From Croceivirga radicis (GTDB taxonomy: Bacteria; Bacteroidota; Bacteroidia; Flavobacteriales; Flavobacteriaceae): a stretch of DNA of 64,000 nucleotides. A program made the translations under genes and the position numbers. Location: NCBI RefSeq assembly GCF_002072105.2, contig NZ_MTBC01000002.1:1-64000 (forward strand), in the 5' to 3' direction. Below are positions 44,747 through 53,388 of the stretch, piece after piece (the stretch's first letter is position 1; the number at the start of each line of letters is the position of its first letter). A model generated the notes under the pieces. It saw nothing but the letters and a program-made list of their open reading frames with translations, was not told the DNA's origin and searched no databases.

Positions 44747-45688
44747 TTACATTAAAAATTTAGAAGATATAGAGGTGTTGTGGTGTACCCTATGCATTAC
44801 ATCTGCAAATAAATTGGCACAACTTAGCACTCTAATCTTTTCAAAATTTTCCCTTGACGGAATTGAATCTGTTATGATCAATTCTTTAAGTTGGGATTTT
44901 TCTATTCTTTCATAAGCGTTGCCAGAAAGCAATCCGTGGGTAGTAATGGCACGTACGCTTAATGCGCCACGTTCTATCATCAAATCGGCTGCCTTGGTCA
45001 AGGTACCAGCGGTATCTACCATATCGTCTACCAAAACAACGTTCTTTCCGGTAACGTCTCCAATTAATTCCATTTTAGAAATTATATTGGCTTTTTCACG
45101 TTGCTTATAACAAATAACTACATCGCTTTCCAATGCTTTGGAATAGGCATAAGCTCTTTTAGAACCACCCATATCTGGAGATGCAATACATAAATTGTCT
45201 AAGTTTAATTCTTTAAGGTAAGGTAAGAACAAAGTAGAGGCAAACAGATGGTCTACAGGCTTTTCAAAGAACCCTTGTATCTGATCCGCATGTAAATCCA
45301 TGGTAATGATTCTTGTAGCACCAGCCGTTTCTAGCATTTTTGCCACTAGTTTAGCTGCTATGGGTACTCTAGGCTTGTCTTTCCTATCTTGTCTTGCCCA
45401 ACCAAAATAAGGCAATACGGCGGTAATGTGTCTGGCAGAGGCTCTTTTGGCAGCATCTAACATCAACAACATCTCCATCAAGTTTTCCGGACCGGGATTG
45501 GTAGAACCAATAATAAAAATTCTTGCACCCCTAACAGATTCTTCAAAAGAAGGTTGAAATTCCCCATCACTATATCTAGAGAATTTTATGTTTCCTAGTT
45601 CTGCGCCATAGGCAGCTGCTATTTTTTCCCCTAAAGCGGTACTTTGGGTACAGGCAAAAATTTTCGGTTCTGGTACTTGATACGGCAT
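44747..45688 (-). CDS. prs: Ribose-phosphate pyrophosphokinase
   Basis: A 313-residue PRPP synthase supplying PRPP for purine, pyrimidine, histidine, tryptophan and NAD synthesis. Motifs include PYFGWARQDRKDKPRVPI, TMDLHADQIQGFF and the PRPP-binding VVLVDDMVDTAGTLTKA. Length is normal. Two TAAATTTG elements lie upstream (45709-45716 and 45743-45750). An inverted repeat CAGGCA/TGCCTG flanks the nearer one. It is cotranscribed with rplY. Confidence 0.96.
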   Translation of the reverse strand: MPYQVPEPKIFACTQSTALGEKIAAAYGAELGNIKFSRYSDGEFQPSFEESVRGARIFIIGSTNPGPENLMEMLLMLDAAKRASARHITAVLPYFGWARQDRKDKPRVPIAAKLVAKMLETAGATRIITMDLHADQIQGFFEKPVDHLFASTLFLPYLKELNLDNLCIASPDMGGSKRAYAYSKALESDVVICYKQREKANIISKMELIGDVTGKNVVLVDDMVDTAGTLTKAADLMIERGALSVRAITTHGLLSGNAYERIEKSQLKELIITDSIPSRENFEKIRVLSCANLFADVMHRVHHNTSISSKFLM

Positions 45689-45704
45689 TGCTAAAAATTG
45701 AAAA

Positions 45705-45750
45705 CAGGCAAATTTACATAAAATGCCTGCTTAAAATCGCTGCAAATTTA
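45705..45750 (-). promoter_or_regulatory. prs promoter region: two -7 elements and a dyad
   Basis: On the minus strand two copies of TAAATTTG fit TAnnTTTG: 45709-45716 (20 bases before the prs start) and 45743-45750. CAGGCA and TGCCTG (45705-45729) form an inverted repeat spanning the nearer one. One could be the true promoter; the dyad may be an operator or a leader hairpin. Confidence 0.5.
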
Positions 45751-45792
45751 CACAATAATCTGGGTTGCTAAAGAATATTTTTGTAATTATTG

Positions 45793-45822
45793 ATTGGGGA
45801 TTCAAATTATTTTATAATTTTG
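45793..45822 (+). promoter_or_regulatory. Promoter of tRNA-Leu
   Basis: ATTG (45793-45796) and TAATTTTG (45815-45822) fit the Bacteroidetes -33/-7 pattern with 18-base spacing. The mature tRNA begins 13 bases after the -7 element. Confidence 0.65.
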
Positions 45823-45834
45823 CCATCCGTTTTA

Positions 45835-45916
45835 GCCTTGGTGGCGGAACTGGTAGACGCGCTGGATTCAAAATCCAGTGTCTTCGGACGTGTGGGTTCG
45901 ATTCCCACCCAAGGTA
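45835..45916 (+). tRNA. tRNA-Leu (anticodon CAA)
   Basis: An 82-base class II tRNA. The acceptor stem pairs GCCTTGG with CCAAGGT, with one G-U at the first pair and A as discriminator. The anticodon stem CTGGA/TCCAG encloses the loop TTCAAAA, giving anticodon CAA for UUG codons. A long variable arm (TGTCTTCGGACG) and the T arm GTGGG-TTCGATT-CCCAC follow. CCA is not encoded. Confidence 0.97.
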
Positions 45917-45920
45917 CTTG

Positions 45921-45955
45921 AAGCCTCTTAATCTTAGATTTTGAGGCTTTTTTTA
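45921..45955 (+). terminator. Terminator of tRNA-Leu
   Basis: AAGCCTC and GAGGCTT (45921-45927, 45943-45949) form a 7-base-pair stem followed by TTTTTATT. It is 5 bases past the tRNA 3' end. Confidence 0.85.
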
Positions 45956-46069
45956 TTGTTTTCCACCTAATTTCCTTCTCTTTTTTATATGATTTTATTG
46001 CAGCCTCGAGTAGCTGAACAAGCTTGTGGTTTTCTTGTTGATATTTTAACATGGATAAAATCCAAATAA

Positions 46070-46084
46070 ATGGAATAATTCCAT
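46070..46084. promoter_or_regulatory. 15-base palindrome upstream of dinB
   Basis: ATGGAATAATTCCAT is a perfect palindrome (7-base arms, single-base centre) 86 bases upstream of the dinB ATG. It could be an operator for the dinB-dnaE2 unit, perhaps for a damage response regulator. No repressor gene is visible nearby. Confidence 0.4.
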
Positions 46085-46170
46085 AATTTAGCTTCCCTCT
46101 TTTTGTGGATTGCCTTTTTGATTGTTAAAAAGGGATTTCTAACAAGTTAGCAGTAGGGGAGTTAAGTGGT

Positions 46171-47385
46171 ATGAACAAGACTATTCTACATTTGGATTTA
46201 GATACGTTTTATGTGTCTGTAGAGCGACTCATACAACCAGCGTTAAAGCACCGTCCATTATTGGTTGGCGGTACAAGTGATCGTGGTGTGGTGGCGGCCT
46301 GTAGTTATGAAACCCGTGGTTTTGGGGTGCATTCTGGTATGCCCATGCGTATGGCCAAACAGCTGTGTCCAGAGGCGGTGGTAATTAGGGGCAATGCGGG
46401 TACGTACAGCAAGCATTCAGATGTGGTTACGGAAATTATTAAAGAGCAGGTACCTGTTTTTGAAAAATCTAGTATAGATGAGTTTTATGCGGATTTAACA
46501 GGGATGGACCGTTTTTTTGGCTCGTATAAATACGCTACGGAGCTGCGGAAAAAAATAATCAAGGAGACGGGTTTACCCATTTCCTTTGGGCTTTCGGTAA
46601 ATAAAGTGGTCTCTAAAGTTGCTACCAATGAGGCAAAGCCTAACAATCAAATAAAAATAGATTTTGGGTACGAAAAGCCTTTTTTGGCTCCTTTGTCCAT
46701 CAAAAAAATACCTATGGTAGGTGATAAAACCTACCAAACCCTACGTAATCTGGGAATACGCCAAGTAAAAACCGTGCAAGAAATGCCCAAAGATGTTATT
46801 CACCAAGTGCTGGGTGCCAACGGGGTGCTTATTTGGAAAAGGGCACAAGGCATAGATAACACGCCAGTGGTTCCTTTTAACGAGCGTAAATCTATTTCTA
46901 CTGAGCGCACTTTTGATAAAGACACGATAGACGTGGTTAAGTTAAAGGGTATTTTAACGGCAATGACAGAGAATTTGGCCTATCAGTTAAGGCGTGGCGA
47001 AAAGCTTACCGCTTGTATTACGGTAAAAATTCGCTATTCAGATTTTAACACCTATTCCAAGCAAAAACGAATTGCCTACACCAGTGCGGACCATATTTTA
47101 ATACCTAAGGTGATGGAGTTGTTTCAATCACTTTACAATAAAAGAATGTTGGTGCGCTTGGTTGGGGTGCGGTTTAGTCATCTGGTATCTGGAAACTACC
47201 AGATAAACTTGTTCGAGGATACGGAAGAAACCTTGAATTTATACCAAGCCATGGATAAAGTGCGGCAGCGCTTTGGGGACAGGGCCGTATTGCGAGCGTC
47301 TGCTATGGGGGCCAAAACCATTGGTAGAATGCAAAACCCATTCAATGGGCAGCCACCTGTTGTTTTAGCGCACAGAAAACAGTAA
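46171..47385 (+). CDS. dinB: DNA polymerase IV (Y-family)
   Basis: A 404-residue Y-family translesion polymerase. The catalytic acidic residues are in LHLDLDTFYVSVE (D9) and SSIDEFYADLTG (D103, E104). SYETRGFGVHSGMPM is the finger region. A helix-hairpin-helix-like thumb (KKIPMVGDKTYQTLRNLGI) and a little-finger domain follow. It has no obvious beta-clamp motif at the very C-terminus. It is directly followed by a second DnaE, a pairing reminiscent of the ImuB-DnaE2 mutasome but with DinB in place of ImuB. A LexA-type regulation is likely but not shown. Confidence 0.95.
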   Translation: MNKTILHLDLDTFYVSVERLIQPALKHRPLLVGGTSDRGVVAACSYETRGFGVHSGMPMRMAKQLCPEAVVIRGNAGTYSKHSDVVTEIIKEQVPVFEKSSIDEFYADLTGMDRFFGSYKYATELRKKIIKETGLPISFGLSVNKVVSKVATNEAKPNNQIKIDFGYEKPFLAPLSIKKIPMVGDKTYQTLRNLGIRQVKTVQEMPKDVIHQVLGANGVLIWKRAQGIDNTPVVPFNERKSISTERTFDKDTIDVVKLKGILTAMTENLAYQLRRGEKLTACITVKIRYSDFNTYSKQKRIAYTSADHILIPKVMELFQSLYNKRMLVRLVGVRFSHLVSGNYQINLFEDTEETLNLYQAMDKVRQRFGDRAVLRASAMGAKTIGRMQNPFNGQPPVVLAHRKQ

Positions 47386-47425
47386 AACCTAGTTGCAAGC
47401 AGTATCAATTCAAAAAAAATGCATG

Positions 47426-47488
47426 CAACAAACAACAAACAACAAACAACAAACAACGAACAACGAACAACGAATAACGAATAACGAA
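47426..47488. repeat. Heptamer tandem repeat before dnaE2
   Basis: Nine 7-base units: four CAACAAA, three CAACGAA, two TAACGAA. The units change in order along the array, which suggests expansion with point changes. It occupies the 115-base gap between dinB and dnaE2 and ends 12 bases before the GTG start. No ribosome-binding site is recognisable in it. Confidence 0.95.
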
Positions 47489-47500
47489 AAATAAAACACC

Positions 47501-50500
47501 GTGTATCTAAATTGCCATACTTATTACAGCCTGCGTTTTGGAACCTTTTCTGAAGTAGCGCTTTTGCAATTGGCACAAGAGCATCATGTACGGCAATTGG
47601 TGTTAACAGATATAAATAATACTTCTGCGGCGCTCAATTTTATGCGTAAGGCGCCAGAATATGGCGTAAAACCTATTTTGGGTATCGATTTTAGAAATGG
47701 CGTAGACCAGTGTTTTGTTGGTGTGGCACAGAATAATGAAGGGTTTCAAGAATTGAATACTTATTTGTCCCATTTTTTACATCAGCATATTCCTATTCCA
47801 GAACGGGCTCCTGTTTTTAAAAATGCCTTTGTGGTATATCCATTTGAGAAAGTATTGCTGAATGAGTATGATGAATTTCTGCTGCATGAGTTTATAGGTA
47901 TTTCTGTGCGCGATTTGCGGAGACTGCCTTTTTCTCGACTTAAAAATTATACGGACAAGCTGGTAGTGCAGCAACCGGTTACTTTTAGAAACAAGCGCGA
48001 TTTTAATGCGCATAGGCTATTACGTGCCATTGATAATAATGTGTTGTTAAGCAAGCTAGACGATGACCAGGTGGCCAGCGAAGAAGAGAAAATGTATCCT
48101 ATCGCCAATTTGGCCCAAGTGTTCTCAGAATACAGTTTTATTTTGGAAAACACCCAAAAACTGTTGGATGGCTGTGAGCTGTTTTTTGATTTTTCTGCCG
48201 ATAAAAAGACCCAAAACTTACGGCACTATACTGGCAATGCCTCAGAAGACGTAGCCTTGCTCAAAAAATTGGCAGAAGAAGGGCTGCCGTATCGGTATCC
48301 AGAGGTAACCCAGGCCGTAAAAGACCGTATGGCAAAAGAGCTAGATTTAATTATCCAGATGGATTTTGTGTCTTACTTTCTCATTAATTGGGATATTGTG
48401 AGTTATGCTCGCGAGCAGGGTTTTTTCTATGTGGGTAGGGGTAGTGGCGCCAATAGTGTGGTGGCGTATTTATTGCGAATTACAGATGTGGACCCAATGG
48501 ATTTGGATTTGTACTTTGAAAGGTTCATCAACCTCTATCGTGCCAACCCACCAGATTTCGACATTGATTTTTCGTGGCGAGACCGCGAGCACATGACGCA
48601 GTATATTTTTAATAGGTTTAATCATGTAGCGCTGGTAGGTACCTATGTTACATTTAAGGAAAGAGGGGTAATCCGGGAATTGGGCAAGGTGTTTGGGTTG
48701 CCTAAAGAAGAAATAGATGCTTTGAGTGCGGGGCAAACCAACCTAAAACAACTAGATACTATAGCGCAGTTGGTACTCAAATACGGAAGGCTTATTCATG
48801 GAATGCCCAATTATGTAAGCGTACATGCTAGCGGTATTTTAATAAGCGAGGGCCCGTTGCAGCAATTTTCGGCCACATTTTTGCCGCCAAAAGGTTTTGC
48901 TACCGTTCATTTTGATATGATAGCTGCAGAAGATGTGGGCTTGTATAAGTTTGATATTCTTGCACAGCGCGGTCTAGGTAAAATCAAAGATACCTTGGGT
49001 ATTGTACAATACAATCAGCCAGAGAAATTCACTTTTGATATTCATGATGTAAAGACATTTTTTAAAGACCCTACCATCAATAATTTAATAAAAACAGCAC
49101 AATGCATGGGGTGTTTTTATGTGGAGTCTCCCGCTATGCGCATGCTGCTTAAAAAATTGGAGGTAGATAATTATCTGGGGTTGGTGGCGGCCAGTTCTAT
49201 AATTAGGCCTGGGGTGGCTAAAAGCGGTATGATGCGGGAGTATATTCTTAGGCATCGTAATCCAGGAAGGGCAGAAGAAAAAGGGCATCCGGTGTTATTG
49301 TCTATTATGCCAGAAACCTATGGGGTTATGGTGTACCAAGAAGATGTGATAAAGGTGGCGCATCATTTTGCAGATTTGGATTTAGGAGAGGCAGATGTGC
49401 TCCGTAGGGGCATGAGTGGTAAATTTCGCTCGCGCGAAGAGTTTGAAAAAGTCAAGGATAAATTCCGAAGCAATTGCTTGGCCAAAGGGTATGCAGAAGC
49501 GTTGATAGATGAAGTGTGGCACCAAGTGGCTAGTTTTGCTGGTTATGCTTTCGCCAAGGGGCATTCGGCCTCTTATGCGGTAGAGAGCTACCAGAGTTTA
49601 TTTTTGCGGGCCTATTTTCCGTTGGAATATATGGTGGCGGTACTCAATAATGGGGGCGGATTTTATAGTGCCGAATTTTACATTCATGATGCCCGTATGC
49701 TTGGGGCAACAATACATCCGCCTTGCGTAAACCAAAGTGTGGCGGCTAATGTTATCTACGGCACCCATATTTACTTAGGCTTTATGTACCTGCGCGATTT
49801 GGAGGAGCGTGTAATGCAACGCATTGTTAACGAACGCGTGGCGCAAGGACGTTTTTTATCTCTGGAAGATTTTCTAGACCGTGTGCCTATTGCTATGGAG
49901 CAGTTGAGTATTTTAATACGTATAGATGCTTTTAGGTTTACGGGAATCAATAAACATGAATTACTTTGGAAAGCACATTTTGCGTTGGCCAAGGGCAAAC
50001 GTGTAGAACATCCAAAGCTTTTTAAGCCTAAGCAACCCAAGTTCCAAATTCCCAAACTACACACTACGGATTTAGAAACGGCTTTTGAACAGTGGGAGCT
50101 ATTGGGTTTTCCGCTGTGTAGCCCTTTTGCATTGTTGGCAGAGCCTGCTAAAAACAGCAACGGGCAGCAGCATTTGCAGGCATATTTAAACAAGCATATA
50201 GATATTTACGGGTATTTGGTTACGGTAAAAAATACCAAAACACATACGGGTAAGCGCATGCATTTTGCTACGCTTTTAGATTGTTACGGAGAGGTGTTTG
50301 ATACGGTTCTTTTTCCGCCAGTAGCCGCCAAATATAGTTTTAGGGGCAAAGGTATCTATCGGTTTTACGGCAAAGTGGTGAGCGAATTTGGTTTTTTAAG
50401 TATTGAAGTGATAAAAATGCAAAAGCAAGATTATGTACCAGACCCACGTTACGCGGATATGCGCGCCGGTAAAAAAGCATTGGAGGATAAGAAAAAAGAC

Positions 50501-50515
50501 GAAGAAAGGGTTTAG
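47501..50515 (+). CDS. dnaE2: Second DNA polymerase III alpha subunit, DnaE2/ImuC-like
   Basis: A 1004-residue C-family polymerase, shorter than the main DnaE. The PHP domain at the N-terminus reads NCHTYYSLRFGTFS where intact PHP domains read HxHxxYS, so one metal ligand is lost. The polymerase core has VGRGSGANSVVAY, the catalytic PDFDIDF (D352, D354, D356), and EDVIKVAHHFADLDLGEADVLRRGMSGKF. C-terminal DNA-binding HhH and OB folds follow. GTG at 47501 is the only reasonable start: an in-frame TAA precedes it. It lies downstream of dinB with no imuA or imuB, so a DinB-DnaE2 translesion pair is inferred. Confidence 0.9.
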   Translation: MYLNCHTYYSLRFGTFSEVALLQLAQEHHVRQLVLTDINNTSAALNFMRKAPEYGVKPILGIDFRNGVDQCFVGVAQNNEGFQELNTYLSHFLHQHIPIPERAPVFKNAFVVYPFEKVLLNEYDEFLLHEFIGISVRDLRRLPFSRLKNYTDKLVVQQPVTFRNKRDFNAHRLLRAIDNNVLLSKLDDDQVASEEEKMYPIANLAQVFSEYSFILENTQKLLDGCELFFDFSADKKTQNLRHYTGNASEDVALLKKLAEEGLPYRYPEVTQAVKDRMAKELDLIIQMDFVSYFLINWDIVSYAREQGFFYVGRGSGANSVVAYLLRITDVDPMDLDLYFERFINLYRANPPDFDIDFSWRDREHMTQYIFNRFNHVALVGTYVTFKERGVIRELGKVFGLPKEEIDALSAGQTNLKQLDTIAQLVLKYGRLIHGMPNYVSVHASGILISEGPLQQFSATFLPPKGFATVHFDMIAAEDVGLYKFDILAQRGLGKIKDTLGIVQYNQPEKFTFDIHDVKTFFKDPTINNLIKTAQCMGCFYVESPAMRMLLKKLEVDNYLGLVAASSIIRPGVAKSGMMREYILRHRNPGRAEEKGHPVLLSIMPETYGVMVYQEDVIKVAHHFADLDLGEADVLRRGMSGKFRSREEFEKVKDKFRSNCLAKGYAEALIDEVWHQVASFAGYAFAKGHSASYAVESYQSLFLRAYFPLEYMVAVLNNGGGFYSAEFYIHDARMLGATIHPPCVNQSVAANVIYGTHIYLGFMYLRDLEERVMQRIVNERVAQGRFLSLEDFLDRVPIAMEQLSILIRIDAFRFTGINKHELLWKAHFALAKGKRVEHPKLFKPKQPKFQIPKLHTTDLETAFEQWELLGFPLCSPFALLAEPAKNSNGQQHLQAYLNKHIDIYGYLVTVKNTKTHTGKRMHFATLLDCYGEVFDTVLFPPVAAKYSFRGKGIYRFYGKVVSEFGFLSIEVIKMQKQDYVPDPRYADMRAGKKALEDKKKDEERV

Positions 50516-50670
50516 TAGTTATCACAAGTAGGTTCAAATTATTTTGCTATTGACACCGCATATTTTTCAGAATCAGTAAAATTGGTTTTAAAAGAATAAA
50601 GGATAGGTGCAAATGGGGTAAAGAACTATTGGCTAATGCGTACCTTAGTGGGTAGGTTAAAAATTGCTCC

Positions 50671-51036
50671 ATGAAAATTAGAATAAAAGGAAATTCGGTA
50701 CGGTTTAGACTTACACAGTCCGAAGTAAAAAAGCTTTCTACAGAAGGTATAGTGGTAGAAACCACAGCTTTTGAAAGCGCAAACTTTACCTATCAAGTAA
50801 AGCAATATGCTGGTATTACCGCGTTGCAAGCAAATTTTGAAAATAATTGTATTTCCATGTTGGTGCCAGAACCAGAGGCCAAAGAGTGGTATGCTAACAA
50901 TTTGGTTGGTCATGATAATACCATGCTGCTGCCATCTGGAGAAAAATTATACCTGCTGTTAGAAAAAGATTTTACGTGTATGGATAATACCATAGAGGAT
51001 CAATCAGACAACTATCCCAATCCTAAACTGCAATAA
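50671..51036 (+). CDS. Small conserved protein upstream of FdhF/YdeP oxidoreductase
   Basis: A 121-residue soluble protein. It begins MKIRIKGNSVRFRLTQSEVKKL and alternates beta strands with short helices (TTAFESANFTYQVKQYAG, NNCISMLVPEPEAKEWYANNLVGHDNT). There are two cysteines (NNCIS, FTCMD) and no recognisable domain that I am sure of; it may correspond to a family of unknown function (DUF7009-like). One base separates it from the oxidoreductase, so it is very likely its dedicated partner. A role in cofactor insertion or as a subunit is inference. Confidence 0.75.
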   Translation: MKIRIKGNSVRFRLTQSEVKKLSTEGIVVETTAFESANFTYQVKQYAGITALQANFENNCISMLVPEPEAKEWYANNLVGHDNTMLLPSGEKLYLLLEKDFTCMDNTIEDQSDNYPNPKLQ

Positions 51037-51037
51037 A

Positions 51038-53329
51038 ATGTTAGAGAAAAAAAGAAACGTTTCCCATACGGGCTCCACGGAGTTTACAGGTTTAAGATTA
51101 GGTAATCCCGTACAACATGCTGCAGGAGCTCTGGGTGTAAAAGAGGCGCTAAAGCATACGTTTAAAGAAATGGGGGTGGTGCGATCTACCCGAGCACTAT
51201 TCAAAATGAACCAAAAAGACGGATTTGATTGTCCTAGCTGTGCTTGGCCAGACCCAGAACACCCTTCTAAGATTGCAGAATACTGCGAAAATGGAGCAAA
51301 AGCCTTGGCAGATGAGGCTACTACAGATAAAATAGATGCTGCTTTTTTTGCTAAACATTCGGTAGAGGAATTATCGCAACTAACGGATTACGAATTAAAT
51401 AGGTTTGGGCGTTTGGTGTCGCCTTTGGTATTACGCCCCAATAGCATCCACTACGAGCCTATTTCTTGGGAAGAATCCTATCAACTTATTGCAGAGCATT
51501 TACACAAGCTTAGCAACCCAAATGAAGCTATTTTTTATACCTCCGGGCGTTCTAGTAACGAGGCCGCTTTTTTATACGGCACGTTTGCAAGAGCTTTTGG
51601 TACCAATAACATGCCAGATTGCTCCAATATGTGTCATGAAAGCAGTGGGGTGGCATTGGGCGAAACCCTAGGTATTGGCAAAGGTTCTGTAACCTTAGAT
51701 GATTTGTATGGGGCAGAAGTGATTATCATAGCTGGGCAAAACCCAGGGACAAATCACCCTAGAATGTTATCGGCCTTAGAAAAATGCAAGCAAAATGGAG
51801 GTAAGGTGATTAGTATTAATCCGCTAGAAGAATCAGGACTTGTGCATTTTAAAAATCCACAGCATGTAAAAGGAATGCTTAGTGGGGAAGACATGGCAGA
51901 CATTCATTTGCAGGTGCGCATAAATCAAGATATTCCTTTGATAAAGGCTATTCTAAAGAAATTAAAGGCTTTAGATGCAGAAGAAAATTCTGTTTTTGAC
52001 CACGATTTTATTGCGAAGTACACAGAAGGTTATGAAGCGGTAATGAACGATTTGGACCAGCATAATTTGCAAGATTTAATTGCAATGACTGGTGTTTCCG
52101 AGGCCAAAATAGACGAGACGGTACAGTTATTGGCGCCATCTTCTAAAATAATTGTGTGCTGGGCCATGGGGCTTACACAGCACAAAAATGGGGTAGAAAC
52201 CATACGGGAATTCATCAATTTATTACTACTTAAAGGAGCTATAGGTAAACCCCATGCGGGTACCTGTCCAGTACGGGGGCATAGCAATGTACAAGGAGAC
52301 CGTAGCGTTGGTATACAACATTTTGTAGATGAGGCGATGAACCAGCGTATTAAAGAACATTTGGGTTTTGATGCGCCTACGGAAGAAGGTGTGGATGTGG
52401 TAAAAGCCATAATGGCAATGCACAAGGGCGATGCTAAAGTGTTTATGTGTTTGGGGGGTAATTTTTTAATGGCGGCATCAGACACGGCATATACTGCAGA
52501 AGCTATTCAGAATTGTGATTTAACCGTCCAAATTAGTACTAAGTTGAATCGTTCGCATTTAGTCACTGGTAAAACTGCTTTGATTTTGCCTACTATGGGG
52601 CGTTCCGAAAAGGATATGAAAAATGGTAAACTGCGTAGCTTTACCGTAGAAAACAGCATGGGAAGAGTAAGGCATAGCAAAGGTTTGCTAAAACCTGCTT
52701 CTGGCGATTTGGTAAGCGAACCCGAAATTATTGCCCATATTGCAGATGCCTATTTTAAAGGGAATCATTCTGTAGACTGGAGAACACTTGGCGATAACTA
52801 TGAAATGGTTCGCGAGTTGATAGATAAGGTGGCAAAAGGCTTTAAAAATACGGAGGAACGTGCCAAAGGTTCTGGGTATTATTTGCCCAATAATGCTAGG
52901 GATAAAGATTTTAGTCATTTACCCAATGGTAAAGCGCAGTTAATGGTCAATAACTTGCCGAATCATGATTTAAATGAGGACGAATTTATGTTGATGACCA
53001 TTCGCTCTCATGACCAATTTAATACTACCATTTACGGATTGCACGATCGTTACCGTGGGGTTTATAATGAAAGACGGGTCTTGTTCATGAATAAGAAGGA
53101 TATGGCCGCTAAAGGTTTAGCTAAGCGCGATGTGGTGAACCTACATAGCCATTATGATGGTGTAAAGCGTACTGCAGAAAAATTCTTGGTAATACCTTAT
53201 AATATTCCAGAAGGAAATTTGGGGGCCTATTTTCCAGAAACCAATGTTTTGGTGCCCATAAACCATTATGCAGACCGTAGTTACACGCCTATAAGTAAAA
53301 GTGTAAAGGTTACTGTGGAGAAACTGTAG
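51038..53329 (+). CDS. FdhF/YdeP family molybdopterin oxidoreductase
   Basis: A 763-residue molybdopterin-guanine-dinucleotide oxidoreductase of the YdeP/FdhF type. Residues 65-68 contain CPSC (DCPSCAWPDP), a CxxC rather than the full 4Fe-4S four-cysteine set. CSNMCHESSGVALGETLGIG (C195, C199) is the cofactor/active-site region, where formate dehydrogenases carry the Mo-ligating Cys. DDLYGAEVIIIAGQNPGTNHPRM and GHSNVQGDRSVGIQ follow. The C-terminal dinucleotide-binding domain starts near LMTIRSHDQFNTTIYG. No signal peptide, so cytoplasmic. Its substrate is unknown; YdeP of E. coli is linked to acid resistance. Confidence 0.88.
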   Translation: MLEKKRNVSHTGSTEFTGLRLGNPVQHAAGALGVKEALKHTFKEMGVVRSTRALFKMNQKDGFDCPSCAWPDPEHPSKIAEYCENGAKALADEATTDKIDAAFFAKHSVEELSQLTDYELNRFGRLVSPLVLRPNSIHYEPISWEESYQLIAEHLHKLSNPNEAIFYTSGRSSNEAAFLYGTFARAFGTNNMPDCSNMCHESSGVALGETLGIGKGSVTLDDLYGAEVIIIAGQNPGTNHPRMLSALEKCKQNGGKVISINPLEESGLVHFKNPQHVKGMLSGEDMADIHLQVRINQDIPLIKAILKKLKALDAEENSVFDHDFIAKYTEGYEAVMNDLDQHNLQDLIAMTGVSEAKIDETVQLLAPSSKIIVCWAMGLTQHKNGVETIREFINLLLLKGAIGKPHAGTCPVRGHSNVQGDRSVGIQHFVDEAMNQRIKEHLGFDAPTEEGVDVVKAIMAMHKGDAKVFMCLGGNFLMAASDTAYTAEAIQNCDLTVQISTKLNRSHLVTGKTALILPTMGRSEKDMKNGKLRSFTVENSMGRVRHSKGLLKPASGDLVSEPEIIAHIADAYFKGNHSVDWRTLGDNYEMVRELIDKVAKGFKNTEERAKGSGYYLPNNARDKDFSHLPNGKAQLMVNNLPNHDLNEDEFMLMTIRSHDQFNTTIYGLHDRYRGVYNERRVLFMNKKDMAAKGLAKRDVVNLHSHYDGVKRTAEKFLVIPYNIPEGNLGAYFPETNVLVPINHYADRSYTPISKSVKVTVEKL

Positions 53330-53388
53330 CTTTTTTAGAATTTTAATTTCTTATTTTTAAGTGTTAGAGAATTAATTCATAGTGAAAA

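Noticed and set aside
45807-46052. Minus-strand open frame of 81 residues containing VGIEPTRPKTLDFESSASTSSATKA
   Set aside because: It is the complement of tRNA-Leu and its terminator translated by accident; this peptide is a well-known mistranslation of leucine tRNA genes. The remaining N-terminal part matches nothing I know.
45835-46170. tRNA-Leu 3' end as an attachment site for an integrated element
   Set aside because: No integrase, direct repeat of the tRNA end or change in gene content follows; dinB and dnaE2 look like resident genes.
47196-47576. Minus-strand frame with a hydrophobic, cysteine-rich stretch (RYSLFVVRCSLFVVCCLLFVAC)
   Set aside because: It is a translation of the heptamer repeat and of the ends of dinB and dnaE2 on the opposite strand, not a membrane peptide.
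50516-50670. Gap between dnaE2 and the small protein gene as a site for an RNA gene
   Set aside because: No stable hairpin, tRNA-like fold or T run was found in these 155 bases.
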